A stretch of DNA of 64,000 nucleotides, taken from Diplonema papillatum (Eukaryota > Euglenozoa > Diplonemea > Diplonemida > Diplonemidae). The position numbers and the translations under genes are program-made. The notes beneath the pieces were generated by a model. It saw only the letters and a program-made list of their open reading frames with translations. It was not told the DNA's origin and ran no database searches. Below, one piece after another: positions 1-9,430 of this stretch; position 1 is the stretch's first letter, and each line of letters opens with the position of its first letter. The DNA lies in the NCBI GenBank assembly GCA_030068145.1, contig JAPJBO010000011.1, forward strand, positions 434,001 to 498,000. The letters run 5' to 3'.

Positions 1-9
1 GAAACATTT

Positions 10-151
10 TGTTTTTTGTAAAAGCACCTGCTTTGTAGGAAATGCTTGAGGAGGCTGCCAGCTCAAAGATCAAGGGAGGTAAGTGTGCTGAAGCCCACAC
101 GAAACACAGGTGAATCTGGGTTCAGTGGCGGGCGTAAGCGTTCAACAAAAA
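10..151 (-). mobile_element. Family A SINE-like retroposon, truncated copy
   Basis: This copy reads on the + strand as a T-run, then TAAAAGCACCTGCTTTG, and ends near GCGTTCAACAAAA. The same ~225 bp sequence recurs at 7719, 9441, 33824 and, inverted with a real A23 tail, at 45371. The transcribed strand is therefore minus here, with the poly(A) on the left. This copy lacks the 5' ~75 bp found in full copies, as expected for 5' truncation by target-primed reverse transcription. To its right, at 216-276, is an unrelated 30 bp direct duplication (CACAGGGTAACGCACG). Confidence 0.65.
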
Positions 152-318
152 TTCCGAAGCAACTCGACAGGTCGGGCGCGGTGAGTTGGGTGAAGAGGGT
201 GGTCGGGACTGATGCCACAGGGTAACGCACGCACAAACAATATGACACAGGGTAACGCACGGACAAACAAAACAAAACGCCTGTCTTTTTCATTTCCACG
301 CGCGCAAAACCCACGCAG

Positions 319-624
319 GTTTCCCGCCAGTCTCACAACTCGTCCGGGCGGCCGTTTCACTACCAGTACAGCTGCTATGATCCGGGGTACCGGGTGTACA
401 GGAAGAACCCGCTGACGAATTTCCCTGTGTGCGTCAGCCTCTTTTCGGCGTCGCGGTTCCTCGGGGAGAACGAGAACAAGGGCGCGGTCGTCGTCATCGA
501 GAGCGACAAAATAGCGATCAAGCAGTTCACGACGCCCAGCCGCCCCGTCTCGCTTTTGCGCATGGCAAACGGCGTCGAGTGGTCGCTTCCCATCTTGGCT
601 TCGCAGGCCACAGCTTGCGCGGAG
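319..624 (+). CDS. Internal exon of an unrecognised protein
   Basis: This is a 102-codon open stretch with GC-rich codon choice. It is bounded by an acceptor (CCCACGCAG at 318) and a donor (GCGGAG then GTGTGC at 625), both phase 0. The peptide contains SCYDPGYRVYRKNPLTNF, GAVVVIESDKIAIKQF and LLRMANGVEWSLPILAS. The hydrophobic beta strand and polar alternation suggest a folded domain, but I recognise no family. No convincing neighbouring exon is visible to the right before the satellite, so the rest of the gene probably lies left of the window, or this is an orphan exon copy. It contrasts sharply with the repeat DNA on both sides. Confidence 0.45.
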
Positions 625-659
625 GTGTGCAGCCCCCCAAACTGCAAGATCTCCCTCCC

Positions 660-1285
660 CCTTTTTTCCCCATTTCTATTTTGCATGCCTTTCCTAGACA
701 ACATCTTCCTCGAAGAGACTTGCTGCTAGCATCAACCATGCATGAGAGGCAGTGCTCTGCCTAAACATTAAACTAAGACTTTCCCCCTTTTCTCTCTTCT
801 ATTTTACACTTTCTTCGAAGAAGACTTGAGGCCAGCATCAAACATGCATGAGAGGCAGTGTGCTGCCTAAACATTAAACTCAGATTTCCCCCCTGCATTT
901 CCGCAAAAGTTGGCGGTAGCACAAACTCGTCGGGCTCCCGCACCCGGGTTGCCGGACCAGCGGAGACCACCGCAAAAAGATTTCTTACCTTCCCTTCCCT
1001 CAAAACCAGCACCAAAAATGGAACACGAAACTAAGATTTTCCCCCTCTGTCTGCGTTCAAAAGCGAAACCTGAGACGAAGAACGAGGTGCACACAGCACC
1101 GCGGTGAAAAAATACAGGGGGCTAGTCCCTCAAGGTTTGGGAGCCGTACACTCCCCTTTTTTTCCTTTTTCTATTTTTGCATTCCCCTTTCTAAACGACA
1201 TCTTCCTTGAAGAAGACTTGATGCTAGCATCAACCATGGATGAGAGGCAGTGCTCCTACACATTAAACTAAGATTCCCCCCCTCT
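660..1285. repeat. Three dispersed copies of a ~115 bp repeat
   Basis: Copies lie at about 660-780, 790-895 and 1165-1285. Each contains a pyrimidine-rich lead, then GAAGAAGACTTG, GCTAGCATCAACCATG, GAGAGGCAGTG and ATTAAACTAAGAT, ending in a run of C. Partial matches to the tail are also at ~1020, 27415 and 60590, so it is a dispersed family and not only local. I see no coding potential. The bases between copies hold a weak open stretch (910-1107) that I do not call a gene. Confidence 0.6.
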
Positions 1286-1307
1286 ACGGTCACAATCAGG
1301 GCAAGGG

Positions 1308-1475
1308 CCCTGAGTTTTTCAACTGATTGCTTAGACACCTTCTCCCCGTGACGGATTTTCTTGTGCTCTAGTAGCACGGGTTGGTCCTGGTTGCGACGAG
1401 CTACGAACAGCCGCCTGACAAACCCGACTCGCACCGCTGTCCTGTCTGCAGACACTCAGGTTCCGACGCCCGTGG
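1308..1475 (+). repeat. Family D dispersed repeat
   Basis: This stretch shares a chain of conserved blocks with 4840-4945, 41290-41560 and 49230-49750. The blocks are CAACTGATTG, GGATTTTCTTGTGCT, AGCTACGAACAGCCGCC, CACCGCTGTC and GACACTCAGGTTCC. The right end, GACACTCAGGTTCC, abuts the 180 bp satellite here and the 31 bp minisatellite at 4930. No protein is recognisable. Confidence 0.55.
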
Positions 1476-1480
1476 ACGAC

Positions 1481-4400
1481 TTACGATCATGATGATTACC
1501 TTGAATAAGCCGCATACTTCTGACACCAGTTGATTATCAACTTTCACCTTATTCGGAACTGACCCTTTTTCATGGACACATGGAACACCGACATCAAAAT
1601 GCCGCAAGTTGAATTAACTTCCTTTCCTCCATTCGGGACTGAGTTGCCTTTCGCTTTCTTGGTAGACGACTTACGATCATGATGATTACCTTGAATAAGC
1701 CGCATACTTCTGACACCTGTTGATTATCAATTACCACCTTATTCGGAACTGACCCGTTTCATTGGCGCGTGAAATACCAACGAATGAAGGAAATTGATTA
1801 CCAACCCCTCCTTTTTTGGAATGAGTTGTAATTCATTTTGCCGATACGACTTACGATCATGATGATTACCTTGAATAAGCCGCATACTTCTGACACCTGT
1901 TGATTATCAATTACCACCTTATTCGGAACTGACCCGTTTCATTGGCGCGTGAAATACCAACGAATGAAGGAAATTGATTACCAACCCCTCCTTTTTTGGA
2001 ATGAGTTGTAATTCATTTTGCCGATACTACTTACGATCATGATGATTACTTGAATAAGCCGCATACTTCTGACACCAATTGATTGTCAACTACCACCTTA
2101 TTCGGAACTGACCCGTTTCCTTGACGCTTGAAATACCAACGAATGAAGGAAATTGATTACCAACCCCTCCTTTTTTGGAATGAGTTGTAATTCATTTTGC
2201 CGATACGACTTACGATCATGATGATTACCTTGAATAAGCCGCATACTTCTGACACCAGTTGATTATCAACTACCACCTTATTCGGAACTGACCCGTTTCC
2301 TTGACGCTTGAAATACCAACATCGAATGACTGAAGCTGATTGTCAATTTCCTCATTCAAACTGAGTCGCCTTCTCTGCGCTCATGGATGTCTTACGATCG
2401 TGATGATTACCTTGAATAAGCCGCATACTTCTGACACCAGTTGATTATCAACTTTCACCTTATTCGGAACTGACCCTTTTTCATGGACACATGGAACACC
2501 GACATCAAAATGCCGCAAGTTGAATTAACTTCCTTTCCTCCATTCGGGACTGAGTTGCCTTTCGCTTTCTTGGTAGACGACTTACGATCATGATGATTAC
2601 CTTGAATAAGCCGCATACTTCTGACACCAGTTGATTATCAACTTTCACCTTATTCGGAACTGACCCTTTTTCATGGACACATGGAACACCGACATCAAAA
2701 TGCCGCAAGTTGAATTAACTTCCTTTCCTCCATTCGGGACTGAGTTGCCTTTCGCTTTCTTGGTAGACGACTTACGATCATGATGATTACCTTGAATAAG
2801 CCGCATACTTCTGACACCTGTTGATTATCAATTACCACCTTATTCGGAACTGACCCGTTTCATTGGCGCGTGAAATACCAACGAATGAAGGAAATTGATT
2901 ACCAACCCCTCCTTTTTTGGAATGAGTTGTAATTCATTTTGCCGATACGACTTACGATCATGATGATTACCTTGAATAAGCCGCATACTTCTGACACCTG
3001 TTGATTATCAATTACCACCTTATTCGGAACTGACCCGTTTCATTGGCGCGTGAAATACCAACGAATGAAGGAAATTGATTACCAACCCCTCCTTTTTTGG
3101 AATGAGTTGTAATTCATTTTGCCGATACGACTTACGATCATGATGATTACCTTGAATAAGCCGCATACTTCTGACACCTGTTGATTATCAATTACCACCT
3201 TATTCGGAACTGACCCGTTTCATTGGCGCGTGAAATACCAACGAATGAAGGAAATTGATTACCAACCCCTCCTTTTTTGGAATGAGTTGTAATTCATTTT
3301 GCCGATACTACTTACGATCATGATGATTACTTGAATAAGCCGCATACTTCTGACACCAATTGATTGTCAACTACCACCTTATTCGGAACTGACCCGTTTC
3401 CTTGACGCTTGAAATACCAACGAATGAAGGAAATTGATTACCAACCCCTCCTTTTTTGGAATGAGTTGTAATTCATTTTGCCGATACGACTTACGATCAT
3501 GATGATTACCTTGAATAAGCCGCATACTTCTGACACCAGTTGATTATCAACTACCACCTTATTCGGAACTGACCCGTTTCCTTGACGCTTGAAATACCAA
3601 CATCGAATGACTGAAGCTGATTGTCAATTTCCTCATTCAAACTGAGTCGCCTTCTCTGCGCTCATGGATGTCTTACGATCGTGATGATTACCTTGAATAA
3701 GCCGCATACTTCTGACACCAGTTGATTATCAACTTTCACCTTATTCGGAACTGACCCTTTTTCATGGACACATGGAACACCGACATCAAAATGCCGCAAG
3801 TTGAATTAACTTCCTTTCCTCCATTCGGGACTGAGTTGCCTTTCGCTTTCTTGGTAGACGACTTACGATCATGATGATTACCTTGAATAAGCCGCATACT
3901 TCTGACACCAGTTGATTATCAACTTTCACCTTATTCGGAGCTGACCCATTTGCATTGGCGCATGGAACACCGACAACGAATGCTGCAAGTTGAATTAACT
4001 TTCTCATTCGGGACTGAGTTGCCTTTCGCTTTCCTGAACAACTTACGATCATGATGATTACCTTGAATAAGCCGCATACTTCTGACACCTGTTGATTATC
4101 AAGTTTCACCTTATTCGGAACTGACCCATTTTCATTGTCGCATGGAACACCGACATCGAAATGCCGCAAGTTGAATTAACTTCCTCATTCGGGACTGAGT
4201 TGCCTTTCGCTTTCCTGGACAACTTACGATCATGATGAATTACCTTGAATAAGCCGCATACTTCTGACACCAGTTGATTATCAACTAATACTTTATTCGG
4301 AACTGACCCGGTTTATTGGCGACATCCGGTGGCGAACTTGATTATCAACCTTCTCGTTCGGAGCTGAGTTGCCTTTCTCTACGCTGACAGACGACGACGA

Positions 4401-4620
4401 TCATGATGAATTACCTTGAATAAGCCGCATACTTCTGGCACCAGTTGATTATCAACTAATACCTTATTCGGAACTGACCCGGTTTATTGGCGCTTGAAAC
4501 ACCGACATCCGGTGGCGAACTTGATTATCAACCTTCTCGTTCGGAGCTGAGTTACCTTTCTCTACGCTGATAGACGACGTACGACCATGATGATTACCTT
4601 GAATACGCCGCATACTTCTG
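1481..4620 (+). repeat. ~180 bp satellite array, 18 monomers, higher-order structure
   Basis: The core TTACGATCATGATGATTACC starts at 1481, 1671, 1851, 2031, 2210, 2392, 2582, 2772, 2952, 3132, 3312, 3491, 3673, 3863, 4043, 4223 and ~4396, with a decayed last copy at ~4580. Spacings fall into length classes of about 190, 180, 179, 182 and 173. The succession 190-180-180-179-182-190 repeats as a block (1481-2581), then again from 2582 with one extra 180 unit. Each monomer has TTGAATAAGCCGCATACTTC, a near-palindrome GTTGATTATCAAC, and TTATTCGGAACTGACCC. There is no coding function. Confidence 0.95.
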
Positions 4621-4929
4621 ACACCATGAGCGTTCGACGACTCACCTTCGACCTACACAAACAGGCTATTTGGAATGCGGTTTCTGCAAACGAAGACGAT
4701 CCGCTGCATCGCACAAATGAATTGATCCGGGTATGCCTTTTCAAAATTTTCCACAAGTCAGTGCGTGCTAAGCTCGGTCGCACACAAGTAGGGCGGGCAC
4801 CCTGTTTTCCTTTGGCTCAGACACGGTTGTAGGGGCCTTTTCCATGACGGATTTGCGTGTGCTCTCAGCATGGGTCGTTACAGTGCAGCCACGAACAGCC
4901 GCTGGCAACCCAACCCAGACTCCTGTCGA
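4621..4929. repeat. Satellite edge, then Family D fragment
   Basis: From 4621 to ~4840 nothing is recognisable after the satellite fades. From ~4840 blocks of Family D appear (ACGGATTTGCGTGTGCT, CCACGAACAGCCGC), leading directly into the CAGACACTCAGG of the minisatellite. Confidence 0.5.
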
Positions 4930-5529
4930 CAGACACTCAGGTTCCGCGCTGGTGGTAGTACAGACACTCAGGCTCCGCGCTGGTGTTACTACAGACACTC
5001 AGGTTCCGCGCTGGTGGTAGTACAGACACTCAGGTTCGCGCTGGTGTTACTACAGACACTCAGGTTCCGCGCTGGTGGTAGTACAGACACTCAGGTTCCG
5101 CGCTGGTGGTAGTACAGACACTCAGGCTCCGCGCTGGTGTTACTACAGACACTCAGGTTCCGCGCTGGTGGTAGTACAGACACTCAGGTTCCGCGCTGGT
5201 GGTAGTACAGACACTCAGGCTCCGCGCTGGTGTTACTACAGACACTCAGGTTCCGCGCTGGTGGTAGTACAGACACTCAGGTTCCGCGCTGGTGATACTA
5301 CAGACACTCAGGTTCCGCGCTGGTGGTAGTACAGACACTCAGGTTCCGCGCTGGTGGTAGTACAGACACTCAGGTTCCGCGCTGGTGGTAGTACAGACAC
5401 TCAGGTTCCGCGCTGGTGTTACTACAGACACTCAGGTTCCGCGCTGGTGTTACTACAGACACTCAGGTTCCGCGCTGGTGGTAGTACAGACATTCAGGTT
5501 CCGCGCTGGTGTTACTACAGACACTCAGG
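4930..5529 (+). repeat. 31 bp minisatellite, about 19 copies
   Basis: The unit is 31 bp, made of CAGACACTCAGGTTCCGCG followed by CTGGTGGTAGTA or the variant CTGGTGTTACTA. The two variants are interspersed. Because 31 is not a multiple of 3, all frames cycle and long open frames appear by chance. These are not genes. The first unit coincides with the right end of a Family D repeat, so the array probably grew from that end. Confidence 0.95.
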
Positions 5530-5639
5530 AACAGAGCCGAAACCCGTTTGTGTGTCGCTGGAAACGGATAAGCTACGGATCCGAAGACCCAACCACAAAT
5601 CATCTTGGCCTCCCGTCATGGATAAGTAAAGCGGCAATG

Positions 5640-5735
5640 AGAGTACCACAAGCACTAAGCTGAACTTTGCAAACAAACGAACGGTCGAAAGACACCAATC
5701 TGTACGCCCATTCGGGATCGTCGGAAACACAAAAG
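5640..5735 (+). repeat. Element E, gene-proximal dispersed repeat
   Basis: This is a ~95 bp sequence with the core CACCAATCTGTACGCCCATT followed by CGGGATCGTCGGAAACAC. Matches are at 20220-20312 (long), 20497-20552 (core) and 42694-42730 (core). Three of the four lie within 50 bp upstream of a predicted acceptor or start codon: AspH at 5774, exon 6 at 20569 and the FYVE ATG at 42740. Confidence 0.6.
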
Positions 5736-5773
5736 TCGGGAAAACGAAACCCCCGCGTTTGCATTGCTTACAG

Positions 5774-7041
5774 CTCAGGGGAGGAAGCGCACGCGGAATG
5801 ACCCGCGCGAATTTTATGCACCCCGAACACAGAGTAACAAGGAGTACGATACGAAGCGGGCCAGGCTCTTAGGGTTCCAGAGACTCTGCAAGTTGATGAA
5901 GAAGAGGGAGCGGGCGCAGGGCAACTCGATGGTGCTGAACGGGCTGTCGGGCATGGTTTTGAACGAAGCGCCTCCGATGCAGTCGTCCTCCAACACCAAG
6001 ATCCCCGTCTGGTACACAATCGACAGCTTCCCGCGGCTGCAGCCGTTGCAGAACAACTGGAAGGCCATTCGCGAAGAGGCAGCGAAAGCGTGGAAGAGAC
6101 ACGTCACTCTCGACCTGCACCGCCCAGCCGGAGCTTGGCTAGGCCAGAACGCCGACGAGTTCATATCGCACTACATGGAGCAGGAAGGCTGGATTCCGAG
6201 CTACCAGACGAAATCCGGCCGCAACTACAAGTGGAAAAACTACGGGCTCATGCACAACGGCGTCGCGTTCAAAGCCAACTCTAAGGCTTGCCCCGTCACA
6301 GCAGGTCTTTTGGATGCGATCAACCAAATCGGAAAAGTTCGGGTCGCTGGTTTCAGCTGCATGGAGGCCCGCTCTGACATCCAACCTCACAGAGACCAGG
6401 TGTGCGCATGTTTTCGAAAAAAAAATATGATCATCCTGCAGGATATAGTTCCTGCACCTCTTGAGCTTGTGCAGAACAGGACTGACCCCCCCACTTCAAG
6501 AAGAATAAGCACCTTCTTTTTTACCATCTGTCTTGTTAAGAGCTGCGTCTCAACTATTCCCTCGTCTACCCGCAACACCGTGGTGCAAGGTTGTGTGCGA
6601 CCACGGCGGAGCCCCGTAGGCCGGTTGAACACCAAAACGCCCTGCCATATCGGTTGTTTTCATGCTTCAAATGGCAGGAAACGGGCGAAAGTATGGAAGG
6701 ACATCCCCCAGTAGTCAGTTTTGTTGCACACACACACACACACACACGTGGACGCTTCTCGCACAGGAAGCACCACGTAAACTGGGTCCACAACACACAT
6801 ACACACGCAGGCGGGAATTGTCGACAATTCACTCGCGTTTCATCTGGGGCTCATCGTCCCGTCCACGACGGACTGCTACCTGACCGTGAACCAGGAGGTT
6901 CGGAAGCATGCAGAAGGGGAGGTGATCATTTTCGACTCGACGTACACGCACTCCGCCAACAACGACGCCGACGGCGATCGCATCGTTCTGTACGTGGACT
7001 TCCACTTGACCCCGGCAGATCCAATCCACAAGTTCCTCTGA
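5774..7041 (+). CDS. Aspartyl/asparaginyl beta-hydroxylase family dioxygenase, two exons
   Basis: The predicted exons are 5774-6399 and 6811-7041, with a phase-0 intron at 6400-6810 (CCAG then GTGTGC; CACACGCAG then GCGGG) that contains a (CA)n run. The protein matches the 2-oxoglutarate/Fe(II) AspH family. It starts with a basic tail, then TIDSFPRLQPLQNNWKAIRE, the first iron-binding histidine in IQPHRDQ at the exon 1 end, LAFHLGLIVPS and GEVIIFDSTYTHSANN with the second histidine, and DRIVLYVDFHL with the arginine expected to bind 2-oxoglutarate. As in AspH, no third carboxylate ligand is evident. There is no ATG before residue 45 of the open frame (5896). The true start is either 5896 (about 244 residues) or in an upstream exon joined at TTGCTTACAG (5773). 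I see no signal peptide. The substrate is unknown. Confidence 0.8.
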
Positions 7042-7718
7042 CGCCTTCCTCCGGTTGGTGCTGCGCAGATAGCTCCTGCGGTGCCTTGAGTCCACACAAC
7101 CTCAATCCACAAGCTCGCCTGTGCGAGCCCTAGACTAGACTCCCACAACAGCTACCGGAAGAACCCTGTTCTGCAGCACGTTTGCCATCGAGCGTAGTCG
7201 CAAGTTCACTCTGACACCGTCAGGATACCAGAACTTCTTTCGCGGCCGCCAGCAAAAAAGCACGGACCCCTCAATCTTTTATTTGCCGGTCTTTTTTTGT
7301 TATGCTCAAAAAGACGCTAAAAAAGGCAGAGCCGTCGCTGATTGTGTTACTTTACTGCGTTGCTTGAATCAACCACCAGAAAAAGCGAGAGGCTCTTGTT
7401 CCAGATAGTACGGACGGAGTTTTCTTAAGGAGGTTACGGTTCGTATGTTCAGAACCGCCGTCTCTTGTATTAGTACGGACGTGCAATTGTTACGTCACCA
7501 GGTAAAATAGGCATCCACGCACGCTTAGAGACACAGTTCATCGATCGGCACATTGAACTGGCAACGCGTGCGGCCGGCAGAAAATCTGACAAGAAAACGC
7601 CGCAAGACTGCGGTCTAGCGGCATCCTCTCCTCCCCGCCTAGCCCCCGCCAAATAGAAGCCCCTTGTTGAAAAGAAAAATGATGGTGCGCGGGTTTGCAA
7701 AGAGCCTTTCAGCTTCCC
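7042..7718. other. 3' flank, no gene seen
   Basis: No conserved open frame, RNA gene or known repeat is visible. There is a short run-on of the hydroxylase 3' region and low-complexity A/T stretches. Confidence 0.5.
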
Positions 7719-7943
7719 TTTTTTTTCTTGTATAAGCACCTGTTTTGTAGGAAATACTTGAGGAGGCTGCCAGCTGCAAAAGATCAAAGGAGGTAAATGT
7801 GCTGTAGTCCACACGAAACACAGGTGAATCTGGGTTCAGTGGCGGGCGTAAGCGTTCAACAAAAAAGACCCATTTTGTAGTTGTATTGTTTCTCCCCCTC
7901 TAGCCTCCTTCGAAGTAAGCACAAGGCAGCCCCTCGAGTATTT
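7719..7943 (-). mobile_element. Family A retroposon, near full length
   Basis: On + it reads T8, TTGTATAAGCACCTGCTTTG, GCTTGAGGAGGCTGCCAG, GGAGGTAAATGTGCTGTAG and CTAGCCTCCTTCGAAGTAAG, ending CCCTCGAGTATTT. The RNA strand is minus, so its 3' end is a hairpin (AAGCA/TGCTT) plus AUAC and a poly(A) tail. No open frame is conserved between copies. Confidence 0.7.
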
Positions 7944-8180
7944 CTCGCCGAACATCGAGCTCCGGCTTTCCATGGCTGTCAAGCTGAGCACCAGCCGTCG
8001 CAAGGATGTTGACCCTACACGCGACGGACTCCCCACTGGTTTTGCGGTTGTTTGTGGGTCCCCCCCTCTTTCTTTTTTTGCGATAACCAGGAACCACCTC
8101 CTTAGTGAGCATACTTGTTACAGCTAAAAAGGAACGTTGGCAGGTTAACCTGAACGCGTACAGGTCAAATCGCACAGACA

Positions 8181-8322
8181 CACGCACCTGCTTTGTAGGA
8201 AATGCTTTTTTGACTGCCAGTTGCGAAAGATCAAAGGTTCGGTGCTCATCGGCATGCCGGTGACTCCCCACTATCGCAACAATATTCCAAGATCAAAGGA
8301 GGTAAATGTGCTGTAGCCCACT
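8181..8322 (-). mobile_element. Family A copy, rearranged
   Basis: The head GCACCTGCTTTGTAGG and the inner block GATCAAAGGAGGTAAATG are present but separated by unrelated sequence (8235-8287). The right edge stops at AGCCCAC and abuts directly on a copied exon fragment at 8324. The stretch 7944-8180 before it holds nothing I can name. Confidence 0.55.
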
Positions 8323-8323
8323 T

Positions 8324-8568
8324 GTGGGGAACCGCCGGTGTTCGGCCGGCAAAGCGGCGGAAAGCCGCGGCCGGCCGCGGCCCCGCCGTACCTCCGGTGC
8401 GGGGCCGAACACCCGATGTCGTCGTCCGGCCCGCGGCTGGACTGCGTGCCTTACAACTCAACTGCCTCCCAGTGCTCGAGCACGCTGGAGCACGAGCAGC
8501 TGTTGAACAAAACGGTGCCCGCAGACGGCGCCGTGCACGCCTGCCACCGGGGCCCATCGACTTCTCCT
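8324..8568 (+). pseudogene. Near-identical copy of part of exon 1 of the polyQ gene
   Basis: This segment matches 8953-9197 almost base for base (GGGGAACCGCCGGTGTTCGG to GGGGCCCATCGACTTCTCCT), 629 bp upstream. The same frame is open: FGRQSGGKPRPAAAPPYL, then PMSSSG, then STLEHEQLLNKTVPADGA. It has no acceptor of its own and ends in unrelated sequence, so it is a partial duplicate. The few differences (for example LLNK for LFNK) suggest a recent copy. Confidence 0.8.
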
Positions 8569-8628
8569 TGGCATAGTGGTCAAACGATTCGCATGCATGA
8601 TAATAATTATCGCATTAAATCGCACAAA

Positions 8629-8657
8629 ATTATCGCATATAATCGGCGTGCGATAAT
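8629..8657. promoter_or_regulatory. AT-rich inverted repeat upstream of exon 1
   Basis: The perfect 9 bp arms ATTATCGCA (8629-8637) and TGCGATAAT (8649-8657) enclose an 11 bp centre. Additional half-sites (TTATCGCATT at ~8608, ATATGCGAC at ~8656) cluster in the same 70 bp. It lies ~100 bp before the proposed ATG at 8756, in an AT-rich island inside GC-rich DNA. A protein-binding or promoter role is inferred only. Confidence 0.35.
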
Positions 8658-8755
8658 ATGCGACAGGGCACTACTACAGGGCAAAGGAGGGGAGCGGGAG
8701 GTGGAAATACACACGCGCTCATCCATCTCATGCTGCCGGGGCAGCGGACGCAGTT

Positions 8756-9430
8756 ATGGAGGCATGGCGAGGCCGGTCAGGAACTTCGGCATCGGGCGAA
8801 TTGAGGCGCGAGGGGTTGGCGGATCTCCCGCACGGTAGTCAGCATGACCCGCTGCCTTGCCACCTGCCCTGCGAGAAGCTGCCGTCGATCAACAAGGCGC
8901 CGAGCAGCCGGCGGACCGAAGACGACGAGGAGGAACCGTCGCTCACGCCTTGCGGGGAACCGCCGGTGTTCGGCCGGCAAAGCGGCGGAAAACCGCGGCC
9001 GGCCGCGGCCCCGCCGTACCTCCGGTGCGGGGCCGAACACCCGATGTCGTCGTCCGGCGCGCGGCTGGACTGCGTGCCTTACAACTCGACTGCCTCCCGG
9101 TGCTCGAGCACGCTGGAGCACGAGCAGCTGTTTAACAAAACGGTGCCCGCAGACGGCGCCGTGCACGCCTACCACCGGGGCCCATCGACTTCTCCTGGGG
9201 GGCCGGGCGGTGCGTCGGCGGACCGGCGGAGCTCGAACGAGTGGCAGTCGTGCGCCGACAAAGGGACGACGCCGTCCACTTTCTGGTCGGCGCCGTCGCA
9301 CACGTCGCCGGAGCAGCCCGTCTGCAGGTTCTCGTCCAGCGGCCGGTCGTTCCCGTCGCAGTCGCCGTGCGACCCGCCCCCCGCAACGGCGCAGCCGTCG
9401 CCGCTCGCTTCCCCCCCGCAGCAGCTGGCG
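8756..9430 (+). CDS. Exon 1 of the polyQ gene (proposed)
   Basis: ATG 8756 opens 225 codons ending at the donor GCTGGCG/GTGCGC (9431), phase 0. It is GC-rich, with an acidic block TEDDEEEPS, many Cys and Ser-Pro repeats (CRFSSSGRSFPSQSPCD), and no known domain. Residues encoded by 8953-9197 are duplicated upstream at 8324. The intron after it begins at once with a T-run and a Family A retroposon. Confidence 0.5.

Noticed and set aside
1171..4169. Repeated minus-strand frames starting MRHFDVGVPC
   Set aside because: Each lies inside a ~180-190 bp satellite monomer and recurs only because the monomer does.
1481..4620. A CRISPR array
   Set aside because: Units are contiguous diverged ~180 bp monomers without unique spacers, and the DNA is eukaryotic.
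4870..5663. Several long open frames encoding repeats such as VVQTLRFRAGGSTDTQ
   Set aside because: They are the three readings of a 31 bp minisatellite without stops. No start context, and no conservation independent of the DNA repeat.
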